Assembly (NCBI RefSeq): GCF_023276405.1
Contig: NZ_JALRMO010000001.1
Coordinates: 4,154,001-4,218,000 of the forward strand
Reading direction: 5' to 3'
DNA from: Paenibacillus hamazuiensis
Lineage (GTDB): Bacteria > Bacillota > Bacilli > Paenibacillales > NBRC-103111
Length of the DNA stretch: 64,000 nucleotides
A program made the position numbers and the translations under genes. Positions 21,207 to 30,246 of the stretch are shown here, piece by piece; position 1 is the first letter of the stretch; each line of letters opens with the position of its first letter. The notes beneath the pieces were generated by a model. That model was not told the DNA's origin and ran no database searches. It worked only from the letters and a program-made list of their open reading frames with translations.

Positions 21207-21267
21207 AGAACAGCGTGCACCGCCCTTTTGTCTCATTTTTCGTTTCTTCGCAACGTTGCTGCTTTAA

Positions 21268-21281
21268 TAATAACGCTTTCT
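21268..21281 (-). promoter_or_regulatory. Candidate cre site upstream of the binding-protein gene
   Basis: On the minus strand AGAAAGCGTTATTA matches cre at 12 of 14 positions (mismatches at positions 1 and 13). It lies about 60 bases ahead of the binding-protein start. It is weaker than the perfect site at 17645. Confidence 0.4.
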
Positions 21282-21326
21282 TACAGGGCGATAAATGATG
21301 CGATTCTGCAAAAATGTTCGTAAAAC

Positions 21327-21335
21327 TGTTATAAT
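21327..21335 (+). promoter_or_regulatory. Extended -10 promoter for the truncated kinase gene
   Basis: TGTTATAAT is a consensus extended -10 (TG, one base, TATAAT). It lies 36 bases ahead of the plus-strand start codon, which has GGGAGGTG as ribosome site. The gene fragment therefore still looks expressible. Confidence 0.6.
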
Positions 21336-21368
21336 GCAGCTACATACGTTCCAGAATAGGGAGGTGCG

Positions 21369-22355
21369 GTGATGTTCCGGCTTCTGTCTCTCAGAATCGT
21401 CATGATTGCGCTTTCAACTATATCGGTGTGCACCATCCTGATTGCCATCTTTTCTTTCCAATGGGCGAAAAGAACCGTTCAGGCGGAATTTATCGAAGTC
21501 TCGAACAATTATTTTCGCAACTCCAACGAACAGCTCGTTCAATATATGAACTCGATCGAAGAAACTGCGAAGGTCATCTTGAATAACCCGATGATGGCCG
21601 ATGAAATCAGGCAGCCGAAAGTATCGATGGAGCTGCAGCCGGTGCTCGATAATCTTTCCGTCGGTCTGAATTTGAAAGTTTTAGGAATATCGATCTATAA
21701 AATCGACGGAACCGTCTATTCGCTCAGTCGGATGTCCAACATGCCGCCGTTTCAGACGCTGCAGGAAAACCGGGCGATCCGCAATTTCATCGGCCAATCT
21801 TCGGAAAAATCCGCGTGGGTGATCAGAGACGGCGAGGATGGCGCCGGCGGCACGGCGAACCGTTCGGGCGGAACTTTAACTTATTTGCTAAAAGCTTTCG
21901 ACGATAGCGGATCCCTGCTCGGCATCATGATTGTCGATCTTGATGCCGCAAAAGCTTTGGATTTTTTCAATACGACCAATTCCCTTTTCCGCCGGAGCCA
22001 AACGTTCCTGTTCCACGACGGCAAAAATATCGCCCGAATGCTCCCCGACGCCAACAAGGACGCTCTCGACACGGAAGACCTCGATATCATCCAACAAGCC
22101 CCCGAAGGGGCGTTTGTTTCCGATAGCGGAGACCGGCTTATTTTGTTCCGTCCGGTACTGGGCTCCGGCACCGACAAGATCGTCATGGATATTCCGCTGG
22201 AGAACGCCATGTCGAAGCTTCATTCATTGAAAGTGTCCCTGTTTCTGCTGACGCTGCTCTCCAGCTCGCTTGCCGTTTTGCTTGCCGTTTTGTTAAAAAG
22301 GAGCATCGTCCGGCCTCTCGCCGAGCTTTACAAAAAAATCCGGGCGTTCTTGTAA
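21369..22355 (+). pseudogene. YesM-type sensor kinase truncated before its catalytic domains
   Basis: This protein has 328 residues with a first transmembrane helix (about 8-28), a complete extracytoplasmic sensor region, a second helix (about 290-311) and only the first part of a HAMP linker (KRSIVRPLAELYKKIRAFL, then stop). The His_kinase and ATPase domains of about 250 residues are absent. The stop codon lies two bases from the stop codon of the convergent complete kinase, so the missing part was physically lost, not frameshifted. Promoter and ribosome site look intact. It may be a decaying gene, or a product acting as a kinase-less sensor. Confidence 0.75.
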
Positions 22356-22357
22356 AC

Positions 22358-24079
22358 TCACTTCGGCCTGACCGTCACGATCGAAGTGGTCCCCCGCCCT
22401 ATGGCGCTTATAATCGTTACGCCGTATTCGGCGCCGTATTCGAGACGGATTCGTTCGTTAACGTTGCGGATTCCGTAACCTCCGCCGTTATAACGGGGCG
22501 CGGCGTCCGCTTTCTCCAGCTCGCCCACCGCAAAACCGGCCCCGTCGTCGGTAATTTCAAACCGGATTTCGTCCCCGGAGCGGTAACCTTTAATGACGAG
22601 GCGTCCTTTTCCCCGCTTCCCGCGAATTCCGTGTTTAATCGCATTTTCAATCAACGGCTGCAGAAGCATTTTAAGCATCATAAAATGTAATATTTCCCCG
22701 GAAATGTCGTATTCCACTTCAAACTTGCCGGGAGTGCGCATCGTTTCAATCGCAATATAACTCCTGGCGATGCCCAGCTCTTCTTCAACGGTAATATATT
22801 TATCCCCTTTATGAAGCCCGAGCCGATAAAAATGGGATAACGCCACGACAATCTCCTCGATATTTTTCTGCTTGTGAATCTTGGCCATCCACCCGATCGC
22901 ATCCAGCGTATTATAAAGAAAATGAGGATTGATCTGAGCCTGCAGGGCAACCAGCTCCATTTCACGCTGCCGGTCCTTCTCCTCGTTTTGCCGCTCGATC
23001 AGCTCGCGAATGCGGACGACCATTTCGTTGAAGCTGTTTTCCAATACCCATAATTCGTCCTTCGACTTCCGAAACGGAACGACTGTCGCGTCCCCGTTAA
23101 ATTGATTGATTTTGCCGTTCAGCCTTCGGATGGGCAAAATGATCCGCTTGGAGACATAATAAGAAATGAGGATGGCGACAAGCAGCAGAGCGATCTGGAT
23201 AAATGCCGCATACGTATTGATTTTATTCACATTTTCCAAAAGCTTTTCGTCGGAAACGACGCTGACGATGCTCCAGTTCGACCCCAGCTTCGCCAAATTG
23301 CCGCGCAGCGGATAGCGGGTCACGATAGCGGGTTTGCCCGCTAATGAGATTTTCTTAAAGCTCAGCTCGGATCCCGCCATAAAAACATCGTTGTCGAATA
23401 TCGTTGCGCCTGCCCGCTCCGGCGCCGGATAAGACAATATGTACGAATCGTCCGCCGTCAAAAAGGAATATCCCCGATCCGGGACGATCACATCTTTTAA
23501 AATATTATGAATGGCTCTCTCCTTGATATAAACGACAAGGCAGCCCAAATTTTGGCCTGTGAAAAAGTTTTGGTATCTTCGGCCGAGCAGGATATGGGAA
23601 TTTCCGTCCGCATCCTTTTTCACTCCGCCCCAGACGGGGGTATTCGAATGTTCGATTTCATTCAGATAAGAGCGGCCGGGCATATCGGCCGGCTGCTGTC
23701 TGTTGTAATTATAAGCGCTGCCATGGTGTGTCAAAATAACAATATCGCCTACAATCGTCCGGTCGATCATCATATCGTTCAGCAGATCGATCAGCTTCGC
23801 CTGCTTCTCCCCCTCCGGACGGGCATCCTCCAGCAAATTGTATATCTCGCTATTGGTCTGCAGCCGAACGGATAACATATTGACTTGGTCGATGACGCTC
23901 TCTACGTTCGCTCCGGCCTTTTCCTGATTCAGCCTCACGTAGTTATACATGGAGTCTTCTATATTTTTCTGCACGGCGATGCGGGACGTTTGGAAAATCG
24001 CGGCGGACGACAACAGCAGACAAATAAAAATAAGCCAGAAAATCCGGCTGTTGATTTTCATTTTGCCTAATGCAAGCAT
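22358..24079 (-). CDS. Sensor histidine kinase, YesM type
   Basis: This 573-residue membrane kinase has a helix near 12-30, an extracytoplasmic sensor domain, a second helix near 280-302, a HAMP segment (SKRIILPIRRLNGKINQF), the phospho-acceptor motif QINPHFLYNTLD, and an ATPase domain with ITDDGAGFAVGE and GGGYGIRNVNERI. The start follows GGGGGGCAACCGGGA. It is partner to the regulator ending 17 bases upstream. Target not evident; the nearest sugar importer is at 17902-21206, divergent from the truncated kinase. Confidence 0.93.
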   Translation of the reverse strand: MLALGKMKINSRIFWLIFICLLLSSAAIFQTSRIAVQKNIEDSMYNYVRLNQEKAGANVESVIDQVNMLSVRLQTNSEIYNLLEDARPEGEKQAKLIDLLNDMMIDRTIVGDIVILTHHGSAYNYNRQQPADMPGRSYLNEIEHSNTPVWGGVKKDADGNSHILLGRRYQNFFTGQNLGCLVVYIKERAIHNILKDVIVPDRGYSFLTADDSYILSYPAPERAGATIFDNDVFMAGSELSFKKISLAGKPAIVTRYPLRGNLAKLGSNWSIVSVVSDEKLLENVNKINTYAAFIQIALLLVAILISYYVSKRIILPIRRLNGKINQFNGDATVVPFRKSKDELWVLENSFNEMVVRIRELIERQNEEKDRQREMELVALQAQINPHFLYNTLDAIGWMAKIHKQKNIEEIVVALSHFYRLGLHKGDKYITVEEELGIARSYIAIETMRTPGKFEVEYDISGEILHFMMLKMLLQPLIENAIKHGIRGKRGKGRLVIKGYRSGDEIRFEITDDGAGFAVGELEKADAAPRYNGGGYGIRNVNERIRLEYGAEYGVTIISAIGRGTTSIVTVRPK

Positions 24080-24096
24080 TCCCGGTTGCCCCCCGT

Positions 24097-24909
24097 TCAG
24101 TCGTAAATACGACTTTTCATGTATTCTTTCGGGGTCACATTCGTATATCTTTTAAACAGTTGGCTGAAATGCCTCGGGTCCTTCATGCCAACCCGAATGC
24201 AAACTTCGTAAATTTTGTACCGGTTCGTGCTTAACAGCGCTTTGGCTTTCTCGATCCGATATTCGGTGATGTAATCGTTTACGGTCATCGACGTGTTTTT
24301 TTTGAAAGCATGCATCAAATTCGAAGGGCTGGTGTACAGTTTTTCGGCTATCTCGCCGACCGATAAATTTTTATCGTAATTCCGCCGGATATAATCGATT
24401 GCATCTTTGACCACCTTGTCCGTGCCGGCCGTTTTCCTGCTGCGAAGCTGCTTCAGGACGACAAGCAGATCTTGAATCAGCTTCGCCTTATAAATGCTCT
24501 CCGTCATCCTTTCCTTACGGATGGCGTCCGCTACTTTGTTCACCGAGGCGAGCAGCTTGTCGTTCTCGATCGGCTTCATCAAATAATCCGAAACGCCGTA
24601 CGCGATGGATCCCCGGGCATATTGAAAATCGTCGTATCCGCTCAGTACGATCACCTTCGCCGTGACCCCGCGGTTTCGCATTTGTTCCATGAACCCGAGC
24701 CCATCCAAAAAAGGCATATTCATATCGGTTAAAATAATATCGGGTTTTAACCGGACGGCCATCTCGAGGCCGGTTTCCCCGTCCTCGGCCTCGCCTACGA
24801 CTTCAAGATGATGCTCATGCCAATCGATCGTAGTTTGCAAACCGACCCTGACAAAATATTCATCGTCGACAATGAGTATTTTCAAGACACTGGCGGAATT
24901 TGCGGCCAT
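24097..24909 (-). CDS. Response regulator, short YesN type (receiver plus AraC HTH)
   Basis: This protein has 270 residues, shorter than the usual 400-540 because the receiver (about 8-125, phosphorylation site D62 in LTDMNMPFLDG, conserved K112) is joined almost directly to the AraC DNA-binding domain (about 165-270, VGEIAEKLYTSPSNLMHAF and the final YTNVTPKEYMKS). It pairs with the kinase at 22358 in a two-gene operon. Confidence 0.93.
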   Translation of the reverse strand: MAANSASVLKILIVDDEYFVRVGLQTTIDWHEHHLEVVGEAEDGETGLEMAVRLKPDIILTDMNMPFLDGLGFMEQMRNRGVTAKVIVLSGYDDFQYARGSIAYGVSDYLMKPIENDKLLASVNKVADAIRKERMTESIYKAKLIQDLLVVLKQLRSRKTAGTDKVVKDAIDYIRRNYDKNLSVGEIAEKLYTSPSNLMHAFKKNTSMTVNDYITEYRIEKAKALLSTNRYKIYEVCIRVGMKDPRHFSQLFKRYTNVTPKEYMKSRIYD

Positions 24910-25006
24910 CGATCCCGACCTCTCCTTGCTTCAAAATACTTACAAAGCTGTATTTATTTTATCTGAATATTTTGAAGCTGTCGATGCAGGAATTACTGAT
25001 GATCGC

Positions 25007-26392
25007 CTACGGCTCTTGCCATTGCCTCGGCTCTTGGCGCCGCCGATTCATGAATACCAAGGAGAATGCAACCGCCGTGAGGATAATTCCCAGCACTTGA
25101 AATCCCCCGAAGCTGAATTCGCCTCCCATAACGATGCCTATGAGCAGCGAAGAGAGAATGGCTCCCAGGTTTCTTGATGTACTGAATAAACCGGATGCCA
25201 CACCGATGATTTCTTTTGGAGAACTTTTGAATAGAGCCGCTTGCATGCCGACATTGTTCAACCCGTTGCTGATACCGAATGCAGCCAATGCCAGACAGAC
25301 GCTGATAAGCGGAGAAGTTTGATTCCATGTCACGATCCATACGGACCCGAGTGTCATCAGGATTGCGGACACGAGCAATGCCGGCCTGGGTCCCGATTTA
25401 TCGATCCATCGTCCTGCCAGCGGAGAAGCGACGAGCGAGCATACTCCCAAACTTAACATGAGAACTCCTGTATGAAACTCGCTGATATGACGCACCGTTT
25501 GCAAGTAGGACGGAATCCCGAAAAAGAGGGCGTAAAACAGTAAGTTTACGACCATGAACTGGACATTAACCCAAGTGATCGCCGGATATTTGGCCAATGT
25601 GCGCAAAGGTATGAAGGGTGACGACGTCTTTATCTCATGACGTACGAAAGCACCCAGAAGAACAAGGCCTGTCAGCCCGACAACGACATATGCCAACGAG
25701 ACATGCCCGGATGATTTTACCGACAATAATCCGACGAGCAGGGGAACCAAACCCGCTGTGAAGAGCAAAATCCCCGGCGCATCGATCAAATCCAACCATT
25801 TACGAAAGGATATGCCCGATACAACGGTTGGTGAGGTTTCATCCTTTGGAATCATCCTCCAAGAGAATAGAAAGCTTGCCGCTACGAACGGAATATTGAC
25901 GAAAAAAATAGCGGGCCAGTCCCACCAGTGAATCAAAACTCCGCCGATAAAAGGTCCAATGGCTGCCGCTCCGGATTGGAAGATGGTCACAACGGACAGT
26001 GCGGTCGCTTGTTTCTCCTTAATATGAATACGCATAATAGCCATTCCGGCCGAAATCGTCATGCTTGTTCCGATGGATTGTACAATGCGCAGCACGAGGA
26101 GCCACCCGAAGTTTGGCGACAGCGGAGCTGATAACGATGCGGTGAAGGCTACAATAAGCCCGGCAAGGAATATGTTCCTGCGGCCGAATAAATCGCTGGC
26201 CTTTCCCACGACAGGATTAGAGATAGCACTTGCAATATAAAAGGTGAAAATAATCCAGGAAACAACGGTAAAGTCAAGCTGGAACTCATGCTGCAGCCTG
26301 GGAATAGCGACGGCGACCATCGAAGAATTTAACGGGTTGAGCAGCATCCCCAGTCCTACGGAAATCATCAACCACCAATTGCGAGCATTCAT
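25007..26392 (-). CDS. MFS drug/metabolite exporter, DHA2 type
   Basis: This 461-residue integral membrane protein has about 14 hydrophobic segments, the length expected for the DHA2 (EmrB/QacA-like) family. Motif A-like residues GKASDLFGRRN follow helix 2, and the antiporter motif C (GAAAIGPFIGG) is in helix 5, both marks of proton-coupled export. The LysR gene is divergent and starts 113 bases away, so it is the probable regulator. Substrate unknown. Confidence 0.88.
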   Translation of the reverse strand: MNARNWWLMISVGLGMLLNPLNSSMVAVAIPRLQHEFQLDFTVVSWIIFTFYIASAISNPVVGKASDLFGRRNIFLAGLIVAFTASLSAPLSPNFGWLLVLRIVQSIGTSMTISAGMAIMRIHIKEKQATALSVVTIFQSGAAAIGPFIGGVLIHWWDWPAIFFVNIPFVAASFLFSWRMIPKDETSPTVVSGISFRKWLDLIDAPGILLFTAGLVPLLVGLLSVKSSGHVSLAYVVVGLTGLVLLGAFVRHEIKTSSPFIPLRTLAKYPAITWVNVQFMVVNLLFYALFFGIPSYLQTVRHISEFHTGVLMLSLGVCSLVASPLAGRWIDKSGPRPALLVSAILMTLGSVWIVTWNQTSPLISVCLALAAFGISNGLNNVGMQAALFKSSPKEIIGVASGLFSTSRNLGAILSSLLIGIVMGGEFSFGGFQVLGIILTAVAFSLVFMNRRRQEPRQWQEP

Positions 26393-26461
26393 TTCGATTC
26401 CCTCCCATAATGTCTTGATGACATCGTACTTGAAATCAATTATTTACTCCAACGCATTTTA

Positions 26462-26470
26462 TGTTATGAT
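26462..26470 (+). promoter_or_regulatory. Extended -10 promoter of the LysR gene
   Basis: TGTTATGAT (TG, one base, TATGAT) lies 36 bases ahead of the GTG start of the LysR gene, in the intergenic region shared with the exporter gene. Confidence 0.5.
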
Positions 26471-26505
26471 TTCATTGACTGAAAGGAATGAATGGAGGGG
26501 TCGAA

Positions 26506-27393
26506 GTGGAACTTCTTCAATTGCAATATTTTCTCGCGGTGGCCCGATTGGAACATATGACCGAAGCGGCGCGAAGTCTGCATGTTACTCAGTCGTCGCT
26601 AAGCAAAACGATCGGGCGCCTGGAGGAAGATCTGGGGGTGCCCCTGTTCGATCGGACCGGGAGGAAGCTGCGGCTTAATGAATACGGAAACAGATTTCTT
26701 CGCCGGGCGGAAAAGGCGTTGTTTGAATTGGAACAGGGGAGGCAGGAGCTCAGCGATTTGTCCAACCCGGAATACGGCACGCTGAATTTGGCGGTGAATA
26801 CCGCAGGTATGCTGCCCCATATCCTACATGAGTTTAGGAAAAAACGGCCCCATATCCATTTTCATGTGCAAATGCTGACCACGCAGGAAATGGTTACGCT
26901 TATTCATCGGGGAGAGGTCGACTTCTGCTTATCCTCCCCTCCTATTGAGGAAGATGACATAGAGTGTCAAATCGTATACATCGACCCCATCCTCATAGCT
27001 GTTCCGGCGGGGCATCGGCTGACTGACCGAAGCAGCGTGTCCTTGCCGGAATTAAAGGATGAATGGTTTGTCGGCGTTAGGAAAGGCCACGGCACTCGCG
27101 ATCTATTGGACTCTGTATGCGAATCGGTCGGGTTTACACCCAAATATGTGTATGAAGGAAATGAACCCGCCAGGTTAAGCGCTCTTGTGGAAGCCGGAAT
27201 CGGCATTGCCTTCATACCAAGCACGGCAATGAATCTACGGGACCGTATGCATTATCTCCAAGTAGAGGGACACGAGTTGGTGCGGGAGATTGCTTTATTA
27301 TGGCGCAAAAGCCGTTACATTTCGCGGGCGGCTCTGGAATTCCGCGAGGTAGTTTTGGAATATTTCGGGTCGATATCCAAGAAGACAAATTAA
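26506..27393 (+). CDS. LysR-family transcriptional regulator
   Basis: This 295-residue regulator has an N-terminal winged helix-turn-helix (LQYFLAVARLEHMTEAARSL, SQSSLSKTIGRLEEDLGVPLFDR-type pattern) and a C-terminal type 2 periplasmic-binding fold that senses a small ligand. I place the start at GTG 26506, which has GGAGGGG five to seven bases upstream; the ATG 18 bases earlier has its AAGGA directly adjacent, too close. It is divergent from the MFS exporter and probably controls it. Confidence 0.92.
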   Translation: MELLQLQYFLAVARLEHMTEAARSLHVTQSSLSKTIGRLEEDLGVPLFDRTGRKLRLNEYGNRFLRRAEKALFELEQGRQELSDLSNPEYGTLNLAVNTAGMLPHILHEFRKKRPHIHFHVQMLTTQEMVTLIHRGEVDFCLSSPPIEEDDIECQIVYIDPILIAVPAGHRLTDRSSVSLPELKDEWFVGVRKGHGTRDLLDSVCESVGFTPKYVYEGNEPARLSALVEAGIGIAFIPSTAMNLRDRMHYLQVEGHELVREIALLWRKSRYISRAALEFREVVLEYFGSISKKTN

Positions 27394-27425
27394 ACATGCC
27401 TCACCATCTTGTTTTGGGGCGAAAA

Positions 27426-27463
27426 AACTGCCCTCACCCTGGAGTTTCAGGGATCGGGCAGTT
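27426..27463. terminator. Bidirectional intrinsic terminator
   Basis: AACTGCCC (27426-27433) and GGGCAGTT (27456-27463) form the outer stem, and CCCTG/CAGGG an inner one. The minus strand ends in six T. It separates the convergent LysR gene and the haem import operon. Confidence 0.85.
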
Positions 27464-27480
27464 CGTCCCGTTCCATCGGG

Positions 27481-28251
27481 TTAAATCCCTAAAGGAACTA
27501 TATACATGCCTGCCAGCGGGTCCTTCTTGACGGCAACTTCAACTCCGTATATCGTTTTCACCATTTCTTCCGTAATCACCTCATCCGGCGCGCCGGCCCC
27601 AACGATCTCTCCGCTTTTCATCACGATAAGCAGATCGCTGTAACGAATCGCCTGGTTAATGTCATGCAGCACCATCACGATAGTCAGCCCGTGTTCGGTG
27701 TTCAGGCGTTTGATCAGTTCGAGCAGCTCGAACTGGTAATAAATATCCAAGTATGTCGTCGGTTCGTCCAAAAATAAAAACGGCGTGTTCTGCGCGAGCG
27801 ACATCGCGATCCACACCCTTTGCCTCTCTCCGCCGGACAGCCGGTCTATGGTCAACTTCCGGACAGCTTGCAGATTAGTGCGGGTGAGCGCCTGCTCCAC
27901 AGCCTCCGTGTCCTCCCCGGCGGGAGAAGCAAACATACTTCTGTGGGCCATCCGTCCGAAGCCGACCAGCCTCTCCACCGTCATATCCGAGGGAGCATCG
28001 TTATGCTGGTGCACGACAGCCAGTTTTTTGGCAAGCTCCTTCGGCTTATAAGCGGCGATCGCCTTGCCGTCCATGACAACCTGACCGCTGCGCGGAGTAA
28101 GATTGCGCGACATCACGCCGAGAAGCGTCGATTTGCCGCAGCCGTTCGGACCGATAATCGTCGTTATTTTCCCGGTTTCTATTGTGCCGCTCACCGACTT
28201 CAACTGATCGGTTTTGTTATTGTACGAAAACGTTACCGCTCTAATTTCCAT
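27481..28251 (-). CDS. Iron/haem ABC transporter ATP-binding protein (FecE type)
   Basis: This cytoplasmic ATPase has about 256 residues with Walker A GPNGCGKST, signature LSGGERQRVWIA, Walker B FLFLDEPTT and the switch histidine in VLHDINQAI. It energises import of a ferric chelate or haem. The ATG at 28251 has GAGGAAGAG about 11 bases upstream; a GTG at 28263 is in frame but too close to it. It overlaps the end of the permease gene and is the last gene of the haem operon. Confidence 0.92.
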   Translation of the reverse strand: MEIRAVTFSYNNKTDQLKSVSGTIETGKITTIIGPNGCGKSTLLGVMSRNLTPRSGQVVMDGKAIAAYKPKELAKKLAVVHQHNDAPSDMTVERLVGFGRMAHRSMFASPAGEDTEAVEQALTRTNLQAVRKLTIDRLSGGERQRVWIAMSLAQNTPFLFLDEPTTYLDIYYQFELLELIKRLNTEHGLTIVMVLHDINQAIRYSDLLIVMKSGEIVGAGAPDEVITEEMVKTIYGVEVAVKKDPLAGMYIVPLGI

Positions 28252-29224
28252 GAAGCCGTTCACTCTTCCTCAGTAAAAATATTAAAAACGGCCCGCCGAT
28301 GACTGTCATAATAATGGAAGCCGGTATTTCCGAAGGCGCGAGAACGGTCCTTCCAAGCGTGTCCGCGAGCAAAATCAGCAAGGCGCCGGCAAGAGCCGAA
28401 AAAGGGATAAGCACCTTGTGGTCCGAGCCGACGAGCAGCCTGGAGATATGCGGGATAAGAAGTCCGACAAAGGCGATTAATCCACCGATGGCCGTAGCGG
28501 CAGCCGCCAGCAAAACAGCGACGATCGAAACAACGAGCCGCGCCTTGGTTACGTTAAGACCCAGGTTTTGGGCCGATTTATCCTGCAGGGACAGCAGGTT
28601 GCACCATGAAGCAAGCATCAGCGCGACAATAAGTCCCAGAGTGCCGTAAATGGCCATCACTTGAACATCGCCCCACGTTTTCATCGTAAATGTCGACGTC
28701 GTCGCCGGGTTGATGCTCGTCACCGCGTAGCTGCCCCGGTAGTTAAACGATTGCCCCAAACCGGCGAAGGTCGCGTTAACCGCGATGCCTACCAATATAA
28801 TGCGGATCGGACTGAGACCGCTTTTCCACGATAGCGAATAAACGAGAAAACACGCTATAGCCCCTCCTAAAAATGCAAACAACGGCAGCCAGAAAAAAAA
28901 CGTTGGAAACAAGGTGACAAACAGCAGGGAAAACACTCCGGATCCCGAAGAAATGCCGATGACGCCGGCGTCGGCGAGCGGACTTCTCATCACCGCCTGA
29001 AGGAGCACACCGGACACCGCCAAAGCCGCTCCGACAAATAAAGCGACAATAATTCTCGGCAAGCGCAAATCTTTAATCACCTGCACGCTTTTGTTCGTTC
29101 CGCTAATCAGTCCTTGGATGAGCTCCAGACCGCCCACCTTGATGCTTCCTGTGGTTGCCGATACCACCGTAAGCACAACCAGCAAAACAACCGCAACAAT
29201 CATACTCGCCCATGTTTTTTTCAT
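28241..29224 (-). CDS. isdF: Haem/iron ABC transporter permease, FecCD (IsdF) type
   Basis: This 327-residue permease has eight to ten hydrophobic helices and the family motifs LRLPRIIVALFVGAALAVSG, QAVMRSPLADAGVIGIS and GLIAFVGLLIPHISR. It forms a homodimeric channel for haem or ferric siderophores. It lies between the IsdE-like binding protein (48 bases upstream) and the ATPase. The IsdF name is based on the neighbours rather than on sequence alone. Confidence 0.88.
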   Translation of the reverse strand: MKKTWASMIVAVVLLVVLTVVSATTGSIKVGGLELIQGLISGTNKSVQVIKDLRLPRIIVALFVGAALAVSGVLLQAVMRSPLADAGVIGISSGSGVFSLLFVTLFPTFFFWLPLFAFLGGAIACFLVYSLSWKSGLSPIRIILVGIAVNATFAGLGQSFNYRGSYAVTSINPATTSTFTMKTWGDVQVMAIYGTLGLIVALMLASWCNLLSLQDKSAQNLGLNVTKARLVVSIVAVLLAAAATAIGGLIAFVGLLIPHISRLLVGSDHKVLIPFSALAGALLILLADTLGRTVLAPSEIPASIIMTVIGGPFLIFLLRKSERLHGN

Positions 29225-29271
29225 TGTATGGTTCCTTCATATACGAAATAATGGCAACGTGCTTCCGCCGT

Positions 29272-30156
29272 TTACGGATACAGCATTTTCAGCAAAGCTT
29301 GGAGCGCTTTAGGCGCAGCGAGGTTCCCGGTCGTGCCGAACAGCTCCTCCGGCAAGTCGTATACCCGATTGTGTTTGACCGCTTCGAAATGCTTCCATAT
29401 ATCGTTTTTCTTAAACTCCTTGTCGAACATCTCCACTACCTCTTCGGGCAAGCCGTGGGCCGCCCTGAGAATGACATCGGGATTCGCCTGCTGCAAATAT
29501 TCGGTGTTGGAAGCCAAATATTCCACGGTCTCTCCCTGCACGATATTTTTCCCGCCGGCGAGCCTGACAAGGTCGCCGATATAAGAACGTTCGGTGGCGA
29601 CCAAATAACTGCCGGGCACCCCCAATAAAATCAGAACCGACGGCTGCTTCTTACCTTCCGTTTGTTCCCTCACCTCAGCCATCGTGTGGTTAAATTCGGC
29701 TATGATCGCCTCCGCCTGCTTCTCCTTACCGTATCTCGTTCCAAGCGCCCGTATCGCTTCGTTCATCTTCTCCACGCTGGTCAAGTCGAGAAAATCCGCA
29801 TGGATTCCGGCATTTTTAAAAACGGGGGCCAGATCGTACTGCAAAGTCGTAACCGACAATACGTCGGTCGGGGCGAGCGATTTTACGACCTCCATATTGG
29901 GACTCATCGGATTGCCGATTTGTGTGACGCCATTATACCGTTCCGGCAATTTTTTATAGCTTTTCGGAATGCCTATCAAATCTACCCCGAGCGCATCCAT
30001 CATTTCCGTAACAGCCACGGTAGTCGCGACCACCCTGCGGTCACCTGACGCGTCACCCGGCGGCGAAGCGGCAATCGATTCTCCGGTGCCCCCGGAGCAA
30101 CCTGCAAACAGCAGCAGCAAGCCGGCAGCCAGCACTGATCCTAGCCATGTCTTCAT
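29272..30156 (-). CDS. isdE: Haem-binding lipoprotein, IsdE-like
   Basis: This 294-residue protein has the lipobox LLFAGC (Cys20) and the two-lobed helical-backbone fold of cluster A-II binding proteins. It resembles staphylococcal IsdE: the segments IGNPMSPNMEVV (Met84) and AAHGLPEE (His234) sit where IsdE carries its haem ligands Met78 and His229. It would receive haem from the NEAT proteins encoded just upstream and pass it to the permease downstream. The ribosome site is AGGAGGAGC. Confidence 0.88.
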   Translation of the reverse strand: MKTWLGSVLAAGLLLLFAGCSGGTGESIAASPPGDASGDRRVVATTVAVTEMMDALGVDLIGIPKSYKKLPERYNGVTQIGNPMSPNMEVVKSLAPTDVLSVTTLQYDLAPVFKNAGIHADFLDLTSVEKMNEAIRALGTRYGKEKQAEAIIAEFNHTMAEVREQTEGKKQPSVLILLGVPGSYLVATERSYIGDLVRLAGGKNIVQGETVEYLASNTEYLQQANPDVILRAAHGLPEEVVEMFDKEFKKNDIWKHFEAVKHNRVYDLPEELFGTTGNLAAPKALQALLKMLYP

Positions 30157-30198
30157 GGTGCTGCTCCTCCTTTCCCCTGTATCCGAAAAATCATGGAG

Positions 30199-30221
30199 GA
30201 CGCCGGTATCCCGGCATCCCC
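30199..30221 (-). terminator. Hairpin between the NEAT-SLH and isdE genes
   Basis: GCCGG and CCGGC pair around a four-base loop (30203-30217), extended by GGA/TCC. On the minus strand ATTTTTC follows about ten bases later. It could be a partial terminator or an mRNA stabiliser in the 90-base gap. Confidence 0.4.
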
Positions 30222-30246
30222 GATCGGATTAGAGCCACGCCACGAA

